From assembly GCF_024398015.1 (NCBI RefSeq), contig NZ_CP073747.1, positions 248,001 to 312,000 on the forward strand: a stretch of 64,000 bases of DNA, in the 5' to 3' direction. Position numbers and translations under genes: made by a program. Below the pieces are notes generated by a model, which was not told the DNA's origin, made no database searches, and saw only the letters and a program-made list of their open reading frames with translations. Positions 16,974 to 26,155 of this stretch are shown piece after piece; the stretch's first letter is position 1; each line of letters opens with the position of its first letter. Origin of the DNA: Kordiimonas sp. SCSIO 12610 (lineage in GTDB: Bacteria; Pseudomonadota; Alphaproteobacteria; Sphingomonadales; Kordiimonadaceae).

Positions 16974-18752
16974 ATGATTAAGGGAAAAAAAGTCCGTTTC
17001 ATGCCGTCACTAACCGAATCAGCACGCTCTGATGGTGATATTGCGCACCTTTGGAAATACTATATGCCACTGGCACGGGCTGACATACTTGTATGTTCGC
17101 TTATCATTAATATCCTGTCGCTCGCATTACCGATGTTGAGTTTGCAGGTTTACGATAGAATTATTCCAAATAATGCGATTGAGACCTTTTCGTATTTGCT
17201 GATTGGGCTATTGGTTGTTCTGGTATTTGAAACAATCCTTAAAATCGGCAGGTCGTGGCTCGCGGGATGGGCTGGCGCAAGATATGAGCACCAGGCAGGA
17301 ACAAAAGCCCTTAATCGTTTATTGAATAGTGATTTGGAAAAGGTTGAATCTATTCCAGCGGGTATTCACTTGGATCGAATAGCCAGTATTGAAAATGTTC
17401 GCGATTTTTATGCCAGTCAGGCATCGTTGGCGATGGTTGATTTGCCCTTTGTGTTGCTGTTCCTGGGGTTAATTTTCTATATTGGTGGCGCTATTGTTCT
17501 TGTTCCCATCGTCATGCTTGCCCTCGCGCTTGCTGTCGGATTTTGGCTCGCGAAGGGGCTTAAAAGCGCAGTTGAGGGGCGCAGTGTGTGGGATGACAGG
17601 CGTTATAATTTCATTATTGAAACGCTTGGGGGTATTCATACGGTTAAAGGCCTTGCGATGGAAGCCCTTATGCAGCGACGCTATGAGCGCTTGATGGCAA
17701 GCAGCGTTGATGCCGGCCATAAAGTGACAATGCTTGCGTCAATCAGTCAGGCTGTTGGGGGCTTTTTCTCACAGGCGACGCTTGTCTTTGTTGTGGCGAT
17801 TGGTGCTTATGGCGTCATATCTGCGGAGGGCAGTATTTTTTCACTGTCAGTTGGTGGCCTTGCTGCTTGTATGTTGCTATCTGGGCGAACTGTGCAACCT
17901 GTAATGCGTGCCCTATCGTTGTGGACACAATATCAGTCGGTTTTGGTTGCAGAACAAAAACTGTCAGAAGTTGATGCGTTACCCCGTGATGACACATCGT
18001 CTGGTGAAGATGTTGTTGTAGAGAAGCTTGAGCTTAAGGATGCGGCGTTTCGATTTAACAAAGATATGCCGTTTGTTTTTAAAGACCTGGATTTGTCGGT
18101 CAAGCGCGGTGAAATTATTGGTATTCAGGGCGATAATGGTTCTGGTAAAACTGCGTTGCTTCATAGCCTGATGGGCCGATTGAAACTTGAAGAAGGGTCG
18201 CTTCTGATTAATGACCGGGATGCAGGCGATTTTGCCATGGATACGGTGCGGCCACAAATTGCGTATTTACCGCAGCGCCCGATTTTGATGCAGGGAACGG
18301 TTTTAGAGAATTTAACATTCTTCCGTTCGAGAGAACATCTTGATGTCGCCCTAGAATATGCCGCCCGTTTGGGACTTGATGCTATATTTGCCCGGATGCC
18401 TGATGGTTACGACACTCAGGTTGGTGAAGCATCAGCCAGTAGTTTACCAAGTGGTGTCGCTCAGCGAATTGTAATTGCACGGGCGCTGGCTCTCAATCCA
18501 AGATTTATCCTATTTGATGAGGCGAATGCGTCTTTGGATTATAGTGGTGAAACGCTTCTTAAAGACCTTGTGCAAAGTTTGCGCGATGATACAGGAATTG
18601 TCCTGGTGACCTATCGTCCATCAATGCTGTCTATGGCGGATCGGCGCTATATACTCCGTAATGGTGGGCTTGAAGCGCATGAGCCTCAGCAAAGGCAGGC
18701 ACACACGAAAAAATCAATTACCAAGCAGAATAAAAAGGGAGAAGGGTCATGA
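16974..18752 (+). CDS. Type I secretion ABC permease/ATPase, first subunit (degenerate NBD)
   Basis: An exporter half-transporter of 592 residues: membrane domain first (LPMLSLQVYDRIIPNNA is the typical PrtD/HlyB start), then a nucleotide-binding domain from about residue 340. Walker A is GDNGSGKT (about 385) and Walker B FILFDEANASLD (about 512), with the catalytic Glu present. Two elements are odd: the LSGGQ signature reads LPSGV, and the H-loop His is Tyr (TYRPS). There is no N-terminal peptidase domain. It overlaps the next ABC gene by four bases (ATGA), which suggests a heterodimer. The start at 16974 lacks a strong SD; an internal ATG at 17001 is possible. Confidence 0.88.
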   Translation: MIKGKKVRFMPSLTESARSDGDIAHLWKYYMPLARADILVCSLIINILSLALPMLSLQVYDRIIPNNAIETFSYLLIGLLVVLVFETILKIGRSWLAGWAGARYEHQAGTKALNRLLNSDLEKVESIPAGIHLDRIASIENVRDFYASQASLAMVDLPFVLLFLGLIFYIGGAIVLVPIVMLALALAVGFWLAKGLKSAVEGRSVWDDRRYNFIIETLGGIHTVKGLAMEALMQRRYERLMASSVDAGHKVTMLASISQAVGGFFSQATLVFVVAIGAYGVISAEGSIFSLSVGGLAACMLLSGRTVQPVMRALSLWTQYQSVLVAEQKLSEVDALPRDDTSSGEDVVVEKLELKDAAFRFNKDMPFVFKDLDLSVKRGEIIGIQGDNGSGKTALLHSLMGRLKLEEGSLLINDRDAGDFAMDTVRPQIAYLPQRPILMQGTVLENLTFFRSREHLDVALEYAARLGLDAIFARMPDGYDTQVGEASASSLPSGVAQRIVIARALALNPRFILFDEANASLDYSGETLLKDLVQSLRDDTGIVLVTYRPSMLSMADRRYILRNGGLEAHEPQQRQAHTKKSITKQNKKGEGS

Positions 18753-20950
18753 CTGATCAAAAATCCCCGAACCATTCTGCTAAAGTCTTAAAAAAGACCT
18801 CTGGCCCAAGACTGTCGGCAGGTGGTTTCGATGAATTGGCTGGCGCGTTAGAGCGCGGTAGCTATGGCTCATTTGAGGCTCATTCACCTATTGCAGGCTT
18901 ATTGTTCCCGATATTACAGGCCTTGGGGTGGCGCGGAAACTTAAGAGAACTATTTGAATCGTTACCGCATTTTGCGGACTCGCTTGATATTTCTGATCTC
19001 AGGAATGTACTGGCGACGCTTGGGTTTAATAGTCATCTAAAAGCTGTTGGTCAGATTGGCGAAATTGATGAACGCCTTTTCCCTTGCATCATTATAGATG
19101 ATGAAGAAAAGCCTTATGTTTTGCTGAGTAGTGGTGCTGATGGCATAACGGCATTCAGCGGCGCTGATAGCAAACAAGTTATATTGAGCGGCGATGTTAA
19201 ACCTGCCAAAACGTACTTAATCGAAAACCCAGACCGCAAGTCCGAAAGAGCAGCATCCAAACCACAAGTCGATGACAATTGGTTTTTAACAATGATCAGG
19301 CGCTTTGATGGTGCAATATGGCGATTGTTGTTCCTGACGTTTTTTATCAATCTGTTGGCGCTAGCGGTACCGTTATTTACATTATCTGTTTATGATCAGG
19401 TTATCCCGATCAGGGCTGCTAATATTCTTGCAGGATTAGCGGTCGGCATGGTGCTCGTACTGGTTTTTGATATGGCCCTCAAATTGGTTCGTAGTCGATT
19501 AATTGCATTTGTTGGCGCTCGTATCGAGCATCTTGTGGCCGTGAGTACCTTCCAAAAAATATTGCGCTTGCCGGCTAGCATGACTGAATCTGCGCCGCTT
19601 GGTGATCAGGTCGCCAAAGTTCGCAGTTTTGACTCGCTCAGAGATATTTTTACAAGTGTTCTGGTAACCATTGGCCTTGAACTACCGTTTGTGGTTATTT
19701 TTCTGGCAGTGATAGGTATTCTGGCGTTGCCGCTGCTTGTCGTGCCGCTGATTATGATCGGTATCTATGCTGTTATCTGGTTTATTTTAGCCCCTAAACT
19801 ACGTCAAACGGTAAAGGAAGCCAGTCAGGTTAAAGCGCGTAAACATAGTTTTCTCGTTGAAACGATATCTAATATGCGGACAATTCGGGAAGCATCGGTT
19901 GAAGATGTCTGGACCGATAGATACCGAGATTTGTCAGCCGGAAGTGCGCTTGCCCACCACTCTACTGCACAGATATCATTTCTCTTTCAGACGCTTGGGC
20001 AAAGTGTAATGTATGCAGCGGGACTGGCAACACTGGCGCTTGGTGTTAATTTGGCAATCTCAGGCACGCTCTCCGTTGGGGAATTGATCGCATCAATGGC
20101 TCTTGTCTGGAAAGTATTGTCCCCTATTCAAAATCTGTTTCTCACATTTGCCCGTGCTGAGCAAATTCGGGTATCTGTCGATCAGGTTAATGCCTTGATG
20201 AAAATCCGTGAAGAACAAGGCCGGGCCAAGCAAGCTTCGGGTGTTATTCGTGCATGGCAGGGCGGATTGAAGTTTAACCGCGTATCCCTGCGTTACAATA
20301 ATCAGTCAGAACCAGCACTTTTGGGTGTAAATTTTGATGTTGCCCCAGGCGAGTTTTTGGCGGTTTCTGGATCTAATGGTTCTGGTAAAAGTTCTATTCT
20401 AAGGGTTTTCTTAGGGTTGCAGGCCCCGCAAGGCGGGCAGGTTACATTGGACGACGTAGATATTCGTCAAATCGCACCTCCGGAACTCAGAACCGCTATG
20501 AGCTATGTTCCGCAGCAAACGAAACTGTTCCATGGTACGATTGCCCAGAATTTGCGGCTTGGAAACCCAACGGCCCGTGATAGTGAAATGTATGAAGCAT
20601 GTGAACTTGCGGGTGTTTTAGAGGATATTGAGGCGCTTCAAAACGGTTTTGAAACCCGTGTGGGTGATCAGAGCATATGGCAAATGAACTCTGGCCTTCG
20701 TCAGCGCCTATCGCTTGCCCGGGCTTATATTGCTGACGCACCAGTATTGTTGATGGATGAACCCGCTCATGCTCTCGATGATAAGGGCGATGCAGTTCTG
20801 ATGGAAACCTTGAAGAAGCTAAAGCACAATAAAACGATTGTTATGGTATCGCATCGACCAAGCCATTTAAAACTGGCTGACACACTTATTCTGCTTAATC
20901 AGGGCACCGTTAGTGATATTGGTGCACCCGACAAAGTAATGGCATCCTAA
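18749..20950 (+). CDS. Type I secretion ABC permease/ATPase, second subunit (with C39-like domain)
   Basis: At 733 residues this differs from its neighbour by an N-terminal domain of about 150 residues resembling the inactive C39-peptidase-like domain of HlyB-type transporters; I see no catalytic Cys/His pair. The membrane domain (LAVPLFTLSVYDQVIPIRA) and the NBD follow: Walker A GSNGSGKSS (about 540), signature replaced by MNSGL (about 647), Walker B VLLMDEPAHALDD (about 667) and an intact H-loop, SHRPS (about 701). The C39-like domain probably holds the unfolded RTX cargo. SD AAAAGGGAGAAGGG precedes the start. Confidence 0.9.
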   Translation: MTDQKSPNHSAKVLKKTSGPRLSAGGFDELAGALERGSYGSFEAHSPIAGLLFPILQALGWRGNLRELFESLPHFADSLDISDLRNVLATLGFNSHLKAVGQIGEIDERLFPCIIIDDEEKPYVLLSSGADGITAFSGADSKQVILSGDVKPAKTYLIENPDRKSERAASKPQVDDNWFLTMIRRFDGAIWRLLFLTFFINLLALAVPLFTLSVYDQVIPIRAANILAGLAVGMVLVLVFDMALKLVRSRLIAFVGARIEHLVAVSTFQKILRLPASMTESAPLGDQVAKVRSFDSLRDIFTSVLVTIGLELPFVVIFLAVIGILALPLLVVPLIMIGIYAVIWFILAPKLRQTVKEASQVKARKHSFLVETISNMRTIREASVEDVWTDRYRDLSAGSALAHHSTAQISFLFQTLGQSVMYAAGLATLALGVNLAISGTLSVGELIASMALVWKVLSPIQNLFLTFARAEQIRVSVDQVNALMKIREEQGRAKQASGVIRAWQGGLKFNRVSLRYNNQSEPALLGVNFDVAPGEFLAVSGSNGSGKSSILRVFLGLQAPQGGQVTLDDVDIRQIAPPELRTAMSYVPQQTKLFHGTIAQNLRLGNPTARDSEMYEACELAGVLEDIEALQNGFETRVGDQSIWQMNSGLRQRLSLARAYIADAPVLLMDEPAHALDDKGDAVLMETLKKLKHNKTIVMVSHRPSHLKLADTLILLNQGTVSDIGAPDKVMAS

Positions 20951-20977
20951 ACGCGGTGGTAATGATGGAGAAAAGAA

Positions 20978-22360
20978 ATGGCTGAAAAGGCAGAGCAGGC
21001 AAAGAATTTACCCGTTACCTGGACAGCATCTAATGTTGCCAAGTCGCTTAGTCGGGATGATTCTAAATTACTCGCACGGGCAGTTCAGTTGGAAGAAACC
21101 GATCCTCCACAGGCACTAAGGCTGGCGTTACAGTTGATTACAGCAGTTGTCGTGGTTTTCATTATCTGGGCATCTTTTACTTCCTTCGCGGAAAAGGCAA
21201 TTACACCTGGGGAAGTGTTGCCGGTAGGGCGTGTTGAGCCCATCCAGCATCTCGAGGGTGGTCTGGTCAAAGAGGTGTTGGTTCAAGAAGGTCAGGAAGT
21301 GAAGTCGGGAGAGGTTCTCATGCGGCTTGATGGTGCGGCCCTGAATAATGAACTTAACTCTGCTGCTGCAAGAACGGCTAGCCTTGCGCTCGAGCTTGAG
21401 AGGCTCCGCGCTTTTGTTGAAGAACGTGAGCCTGATTTTGGTGTTTATGCAACCACCTTCGCGGAAATTGTCAGCGATCAAAAAGCTGTTTTTGAAAGCG
21501 CAGTCGCTAACCGTAAGGCGCGGCGCGAAGCATTGGATGCACAAATCACAGCGCGCGGCCGAGAGATTACTGGCGTACAAAGTGAGGCGGCGAGCTTTGA
21601 AGAACAGGTTGCTATTGCAACAGAAACGGTTCGTATTCGCCAAGATCTGGCTGGATCAGGATCAGGATCCAGATTAGCACTTCTGGAAGCACAAGAGCAG
21701 TTAGCATCAGCTAAGGCGGCACTCGCTTCACGCCAAACTGCATTAGGGCGTGCGCAAGCCGCTCTTGCGGACGCACAAGCGACACGCCTGGAGCTCGATG
21801 AAGAATTATCGAATGAAGCGCTTGAGAATATTAGCCGTATTAACACCGAATATTTAACCGCGAAGGAACGGCTTGATCTTCTGGAGGAACGGTTGGAGCG
21901 AACAGCGATCAGGGCTGGCGTTGATGGGATTGTTACAGGGTTGGTAACCGAACGACCCGGTTTGGTCGTAGGGTCTGGTGATACCTTGATGAATATTGTT
22001 CCCTCCAATAATAACCTGATTGCAGAAGTAAAACTGTCCCCCAAAGATGTTGGCCATATCAAAGCAGGGGTGTCGGTTTTTGTACGTGTCGACAGTTATA
22101 AGTTTGGCCGTTATGGGGGGATAAACGGTGTCGTTGAACAGGTTTCAGCAGACTCGTTTGATGATGATCCTGAATACGGCCCGTATTTTAAAACACGAAT
22201 TAAACTTGAAAAAGATTATGTTGGCCCCGATCCGGCTTCAAACCGAATTGTGCCCGGCATGACTTTAACTGCCGATATTAAAACAGGCGAAAAAAGTTTG
22301 CTTGCATATTTGCTTCGACCAGTTCGTAATTCCCTCGAGAGCGCGTTTAGTGAACGCTAA
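20978..22360 (+). CDS. HlyD-family periplasmic adaptor of the type I system
   Basis: A membrane-fusion protein of 460 residues joining the ABC pair to an outer-membrane channel. There is one transmembrane helix (about residues 46-68), then the family block PGEVLPVGRVEPIQHLEGG, a half-lipoyl segment, a long coiled coil (about 120-300, rich in Ala/Glu/Arg), the returning lipoyl half (AIRAGVDGIVTGL) and a beta-barrel domain with KVDSYKFGRYGGINGVVEQVS-like sequence. It starts 27 bases after the second ABC gene with GGAGAAAAG as SD. No TolC-type gene follows; the next gene is nth, three bases away. Confidence 0.93.
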   Translation: MAEKAEQAKNLPVTWTASNVAKSLSRDDSKLLARAVQLEETDPPQALRLALQLITAVVVVFIIWASFTSFAEKAITPGEVLPVGRVEPIQHLEGGLVKEVLVQEGQEVKSGEVLMRLDGAALNNELNSAAARTASLALELERLRAFVEEREPDFGVYATTFAEIVSDQKAVFESAVANRKARREALDAQITARGREITGVQSEAASFEEQVAIATETVRIRQDLAGSGSGSRLALLEAQEQLASAKAALASRQTALGRAQAALADAQATRLELDEELSNEALENISRINTEYLTAKERLDLLEERLERTAIRAGVDGIVTGLVTERPGLVVGSGDTLMNIVPSNNNLIAEVKLSPKDVGHIKAGVSVFVRVDSYKFGRYGGINGVVEQVSADSFDDDPEYGPYFKTRIKLEKDYVGPDPASNRIVPGMTLTADIKTGEKSLLAYLLRPVRNSLESAFSER

Positions 22361-22363
22361 CGT

Positions 22364-23005
22364 ATGCCTAGTATGAAAAAAGCCGATATACAGACATTTT
22401 TTGAGCGACTTCACGCTGACAACCCTAATCCAGAAGGTGAATTGAACTATGTAAACGAGTTCACCCTATTGGTTGCGGTTGTGTTGTCAGCGCAGGCAAC
22501 AGATAAAGGTGTGAATAAAGCGACCGAAAAATTATTTCAGATCGCGGAGACGCCAGAAAAAATGGCGGCGCTTGGCCTTGATGGCATCATTAGCCATGTG
22601 AAAACTATTGGGCTATATAATGCCAAAGCGAAAAATGTATTGGCCTTAAGTGAAATACTGATTGCCGATCATAATTCCAAGGTCCCTCAAACCAGGGAAG
22701 AGCTTGAAAAGTTACCAGGCGTAGGGCGCAAAACGGCAAATGTTGTTTTAAATATCGCTTTTGGTCAGCCAACATGTGCGGTTGATACCCATATTTTTCG
22801 TGTATCAAACCGAACGGGCCTTGCACCCGGTAAAACGGTACTTGCTGTTGAAAAAAAACTGATGAAAGTTATCCCCAAGGAATTTGGAGTTGATGCCCAT
22901 CATTGGCTCATTTTACTTGGGCGATACATCTGTAAAGCACGCAAACCCGATTGCGGCAGCTGTAAGGTTTATGATCTTTGTCGCTTTAAGGGCAAAACTG
23001 TCTAA
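22364..23005 (+). CDS. nth: Endonuclease III
   Basis: A bifunctional DNA glycosylase/AP lyase that removes oxidised pyrimidines. The 213-residue protein has the helix-hairpin-helix with catalytic Lys (LPGVGRKTANVVLN), the catalytic Asp in VDTHIFRVSNR, and the C-terminal 4Fe-4S ligands with spacing C-x6-C-x2-C-x5-C (CKARKPDCGSCKVYDLC). It begins three bases after the hlyD-like stop, so it may be read through from the secretion operon although the functions are unrelated. Confidence 0.97.
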   Translation: MPSMKKADIQTFFERLHADNPNPEGELNYVNEFTLLVAVVLSAQATDKGVNKATEKLFQIAETPEKMAALGLDGIISHVKTIGLYNAKAKNVLALSEILIADHNSKVPQTREELEKLPGVGRKTANVVLNIAFGQPTCAVDTHIFRVSNRTGLAPGKTVLAVEKKLMKVIPKEFGVDAHHWLILLGRYICKARKPDCGSCKVYDLCRFKGKTV

Positions 23006-23031
23006 TCATCAAGAATGAAGGGGAATTGGGG

Positions 23032-24510
23032 ATGATCAAAAAAACTGGCCTCTTCATCCTATCTATCATGTCTTTGGTCATTTTGATCTTCGTTGGTAAG
23101 GCGTCAATTTTACCCGGCCCTACCGATCTTTCCTCTATAAACCGGCCAGACAACTCCGATGAGCTTGGGTACAGTGTGGCTGAAAACCTCGCGAAAGCTA
23201 TTCGTTTTAAAACGATTAGCGTTTCCTATGATGTTCCTTATGCTCAAGTAGCATTTGAGGGTTTTCACAAATTTCTTGAGGATACATATCCGAATGTCCA
23301 CAGCACGCTAAAGCGGGAGGTCGTAGGCCCTGCATCGCTTTTGTATCATTGGAAAGCTGATCAGCAATTAGAAAAAAGGCCAATAGCCTTTCTCGCGCAT
23401 ATGGATGTTGTTCCGGTGGAAGGTGGTACGGAATCAGGTTGGAGTTATCCAGCATTTGATGGTGAAATCAAAGATGGGTTTGTATGGGGGCGCGGCTCTT
23501 CTGATAACAAAATGTCAGTAATAACGCTGATGGAATCTGTTGAGCGTTTGATTAAAGCAGGCTTTAAACCCAGCCGCGATATATACTTTGCGTTTGGTCA
23601 TGATGAAGAAATCGGCGGCAGGCAAGGTGCAAAGGCGATTGTCGATTTGTTGGAGCAACGGGGTATTGAATTGGATTGGACCTTAGATGAAGGCTCAGGG
23701 ATAGCGGATGGGATTATCGCAGGTCTGCAGGTTCCAGTAGCATTAATCTCTCTAGCGGAAAAAGGGTCTGTGACACTGAAACTCACAGCAACATCGTCGG
23801 GCGGGCATTCCTCAACACCTGCGCCTGATACAGCCATTTCAATTGTGGGCCGTGCAGTTGGTACCTTGGCGGAAAATCAATATCCTCTTGAAATGACAGA
23901 TGCAGTTCGTGAAATGCTTCAAACACTTGTGCCAGAATATCCGTATTCTCAAAAAGTTGTGCTGGCGAACTTATGGGTATTTGAAGCCCTTGTGACCGAA
24001 CAGATTGGCGAAAGCCGTGTGATGGCCGCGAGCCTGAGAACAACAACGGCGCCAACAATTTTTCACGCAGGGACAAAAAGTAATATATTGCCCCAAAAGG
24101 CCGAAGCCTATGTAAATTTCAGAATTCATCCACGCGATAGTGTCATGGGTGTTTTGGAGCGGGCGAAGGCAGTTATCAATGATCCACGAGTAACTGTTAC
24201 CACAGAAGGTGGCGATGTTGGTAGTGAACCAACAAAACAGTCATCCTTTACATCTGACGGGTTTGCAGAAATCAAGGCGTCTATTGGTGCAGTTTTTGGG
24301 GAGGTTCCCGTTGTTCCGTCGCTTACAGTGGCGGGCACGGATAGCAAACATTACGCACGCATTGCCGAAAATACATATCGATTTAACCCATATTTTATCA
24401 CGAGTGATGATCTGAAACGTGTTCACGGAACAGATGAGCGCATCAGTATCGGAAATTTAGCTGTTTCCGTTCGGTTCTATGAGGATATAATAAAGCGTTC
24501 AGCATCCTGA
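23032..24510 (+). CDS. M20-family metallopeptidase, membrane anchored
   Basis: A 492-residue zinc peptidase of the yeast CPS1 / PM20D1 (Gly-Xaa carboxypeptidase) subfamily. An N-terminal hydrophobic segment (residues about 4-24) serves as signal or anchor, so the enzyme acts outside the cytoplasm. Metal ligands appear in LAHMDVVPVE, GRGSSDNKMS, GHDEEIGGRQG and near the end in GTDSKHY; the dimerisation segment contains GGHSSTPAP. ATG at 23032 is preferred over a TTG six bases upstream because of the GAAGGGGA SD. It lies just before a TRAP transporter; joint uptake of released acids is possible but speculative. Confidence 0.9.
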   Translation: MIKKTGLFILSIMSLVILIFVGKASILPGPTDLSSINRPDNSDELGYSVAENLAKAIRFKTISVSYDVPYAQVAFEGFHKFLEDTYPNVHSTLKREVVGPASLLYHWKADQQLEKRPIAFLAHMDVVPVEGGTESGWSYPAFDGEIKDGFVWGRGSSDNKMSVITLMESVERLIKAGFKPSRDIYFAFGHDEEIGGRQGAKAIVDLLEQRGIELDWTLDEGSGIADGIIAGLQVPVALISLAEKGSVTLKLTATSSGGHSSTPAPDTAISIVGRAVGTLAENQYPLEMTDAVREMLQTLVPEYPYSQKVVLANLWVFEALVTEQIGESRVMAASLRTTTAPTIFHAGTKSNILPQKAEAYVNFRIHPRDSVMGVLERAKAVINDPRVTVTTEGGDVGSEPTKQSSFTSDGFAEIKASIGAVFGEVPVVPSLTVAGTDSKHYARIAENTYRFNPYFITSDDLKRVHGTDERISIGNLAVSVRFYEDIIKRSAS

Positions 24511-24552
24511 TGCTGTTATAGCGTGTTTGTGCGAGAGTGGAGTATGTGAATA

Positions 24553-25635
24553 ATGGTAAATTCTCCTGCATTAAATGATGATGATCAAATGCGTTTCTTG
24601 TATCCCTTTAAAGTTTATTTGGCCGCGTTTGGTTTATTTGCTGCTGTAATCATTATTTTTTTGGTGCTTGCAAACAGTTTTGACCGCGCACCAAAGCAGC
24701 TTGATCTGTCAATTCCCTGGGCTGAGAGCGAGTTTCATACACAGAATGCTATCCGCTTTGCGAGGGAGGTTGGCCGAATAACAGAGGGTCGGGTTCAGAT
24801 CACGGTGCATCCCGGTGCTATTTTGGGCATTAAGGGCCCTGATAGCTTGCGTGCGGTGTCAACAGGCATCGTTCCGATGGCTGAAATGGCCGGATTCCAA
24901 CAGGTTGGTAGTGAACCAATCTTGGGATTTGAATCGCTTCCTTTCCTGATCGATACACAGGAAGAGCTGAGAGCACTTTATACAATTTTACGTCCTGTGG
25001 TCGAGGAGGCTTATGCGCGGCATGGATTGAAGGTGCTGTATATCGTGCCTTGGCCCAACCAGAATTTGTTTAGTGATGCACGGCCCGAAACCCTGCGCGA
25101 CCTTCGGGGGCTGAAAATCCGAACGTTAGATGCAAACACTACCGAATTGATGGATAGGTTGGGGTTGGTTTCCATTCAAATGCCCTATGCTGATGTGGTG
25201 CCATCGCTTGCTGCTGGTTCGCTTGATGGTGTTTTAACGTCGACAAGCACTGCGTCCGCTCAGAAATACTGGGAATTTATTACAACAGTGCTCAGAACCA
25301 ATCACCATTGGATCTCGAATATGATGATCATTAAAAAAAGTGTCTGGGACGAAATAAGTCAAAACGACCGAGACGCGATTAATGCACTAACGCAGGAATT
25401 GGAACCCGAGTTTTGGGCAATATCGGCACGTGACGATAAAGAAAAACTGAAATTACTCGCAGAAAATGGCGTAGAAGTTCTGGAACCCAATCCCGAGCTT
25501 CAGAAAAGTATCCGCTCGGTATCTCATCAAATGTGGCGAGAATTCATTGAACGCGTGCCAGAAAGCGAGGACATTCTCGACGCATATTTAAAAATGACCA
25601 ACCGCCCGCCGTTGAAAAAAGAAGGGCAAGAATAG
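24553..25635 (+). CDS. TRAP transporter substrate-binding protein (DctP-like), membrane anchored
   Basis: A 360-residue periplasmic receptor of a tripartite ATP-independent transporter. The conserved DctP fold elements are visible: RFAREVGRITEGRVQITVHPG, LRGLKIRT (the Arg that usually holds the carboxylate), and YADVVPSLAAGSLDGVLTS. The N-terminus is unusual: about 17 polar residues, a hydrophobic segment (about 18-44) and no clear AxA cleavage site, so it may remain tethered to the inner membrane. An alternative start at 24589 would shorten the leader. The substrate cannot be told from sequence; a carboxylate is likely from the family. Confidence 0.88.
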   Translation: MVNSPALNDDDQMRFLYPFKVYLAAFGLFAAVIIIFLVLANSFDRAPKQLDLSIPWAESEFHTQNAIRFAREVGRITEGRVQITVHPGAILGIKGPDSLRAVSTGIVPMAEMAGFQQVGSEPILGFESLPFLIDTQEELRALYTILRPVVEEAYARHGLKVLYIVPWPNQNLFSDARPETLRDLRGLKIRTLDANTTELMDRLGLVSIQMPYADVVPSLAAGSLDGVLTSTSTASAQKYWEFITTVLRTNHHWISNMMIIKKSVWDEISQNDRDAINALTQELEPEFWAISARDDKEKLKLLAENGVEVLEPNPELQKSIRSVSHQMWREFIERVPESEDILDAYLKMTNRPPLKKEGQE

Positions 25636-25639
25636 ATTT

Positions 25640-26155
25640 ATGCCGCGCAGTTTTCAAAATATTACTAAGTTTCTCGATAAGGTTTGCCTGTATTCTGCTT
25701 ATTTAGCGGCTTTGTTACTCTGTATTTTAGTCTTGCTTGGTACGGTAGAAATATTTGTCCGGAACCTATTTAGCACCAGTATTAGCTTCAGTGTGGAATA
25801 TAGCGGTTATCTGGTTGCTGTGATTTTAATGCTGGGGAGTGGTCAAGCCTTAAAGGACGGTACGCATGTTCGGGTCACCTTGCTGGAGGAGCGATTGAGC
25901 GGCCATGCAAAGGCGGTATTTACGCTTTTGGCGATGATGCTCAGTATAGCTATTGCTGCCTATTGGGGCTTTGCAGCTGTACGTTTTGCATTTGATACCT
26001 TTGTAGCGGGAACTGTTTCTTATTTCCCTAGTCAGACGCCGCTTTGGATACCACAGTTGCTGGTAGCGATCGGCCCAATTGTATTGCTGTGTGGTTTAAC
26101 ATCGAAATTCCTAAGATTAATCTGGAGCAATCAGGTGGCAGGAGACGATGTATGA
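25640..26155 (+). CDS. TRAP transporter small permease (DctQ-like)
   Basis: A 171-residue protein with four predicted membrane helices and the DctQ-family central pattern ([30 protein letters not shown]). Its role is to couple the receptor to the large permease. It starts four bases after the receptor gene and its stop overlaps the dctM start (ATGA). Confidence 0.9.
   Translation: MPRSFQNITKFLDKVCLYSAYLAALLLCILVLLGTVEIFVRNLFSTSISFSVEYSGYLVAVILMLGSGQALKDGTHVRVTLLEERLSGHAKAVFTLLAMMLSIAIAAYWGFAAVRFAFDTFVAGTVSYFPSQTPLWIPQLLVAIGPIVLLCGLTSKFLRLIWSNQVAGDDV

Noticed and set aside
21478-22062. 194-codon frame antisense to the HlyD gene
   Set aside because: Ser/Arg/Ala-rich shadow; the sense frame is clearly HlyD.
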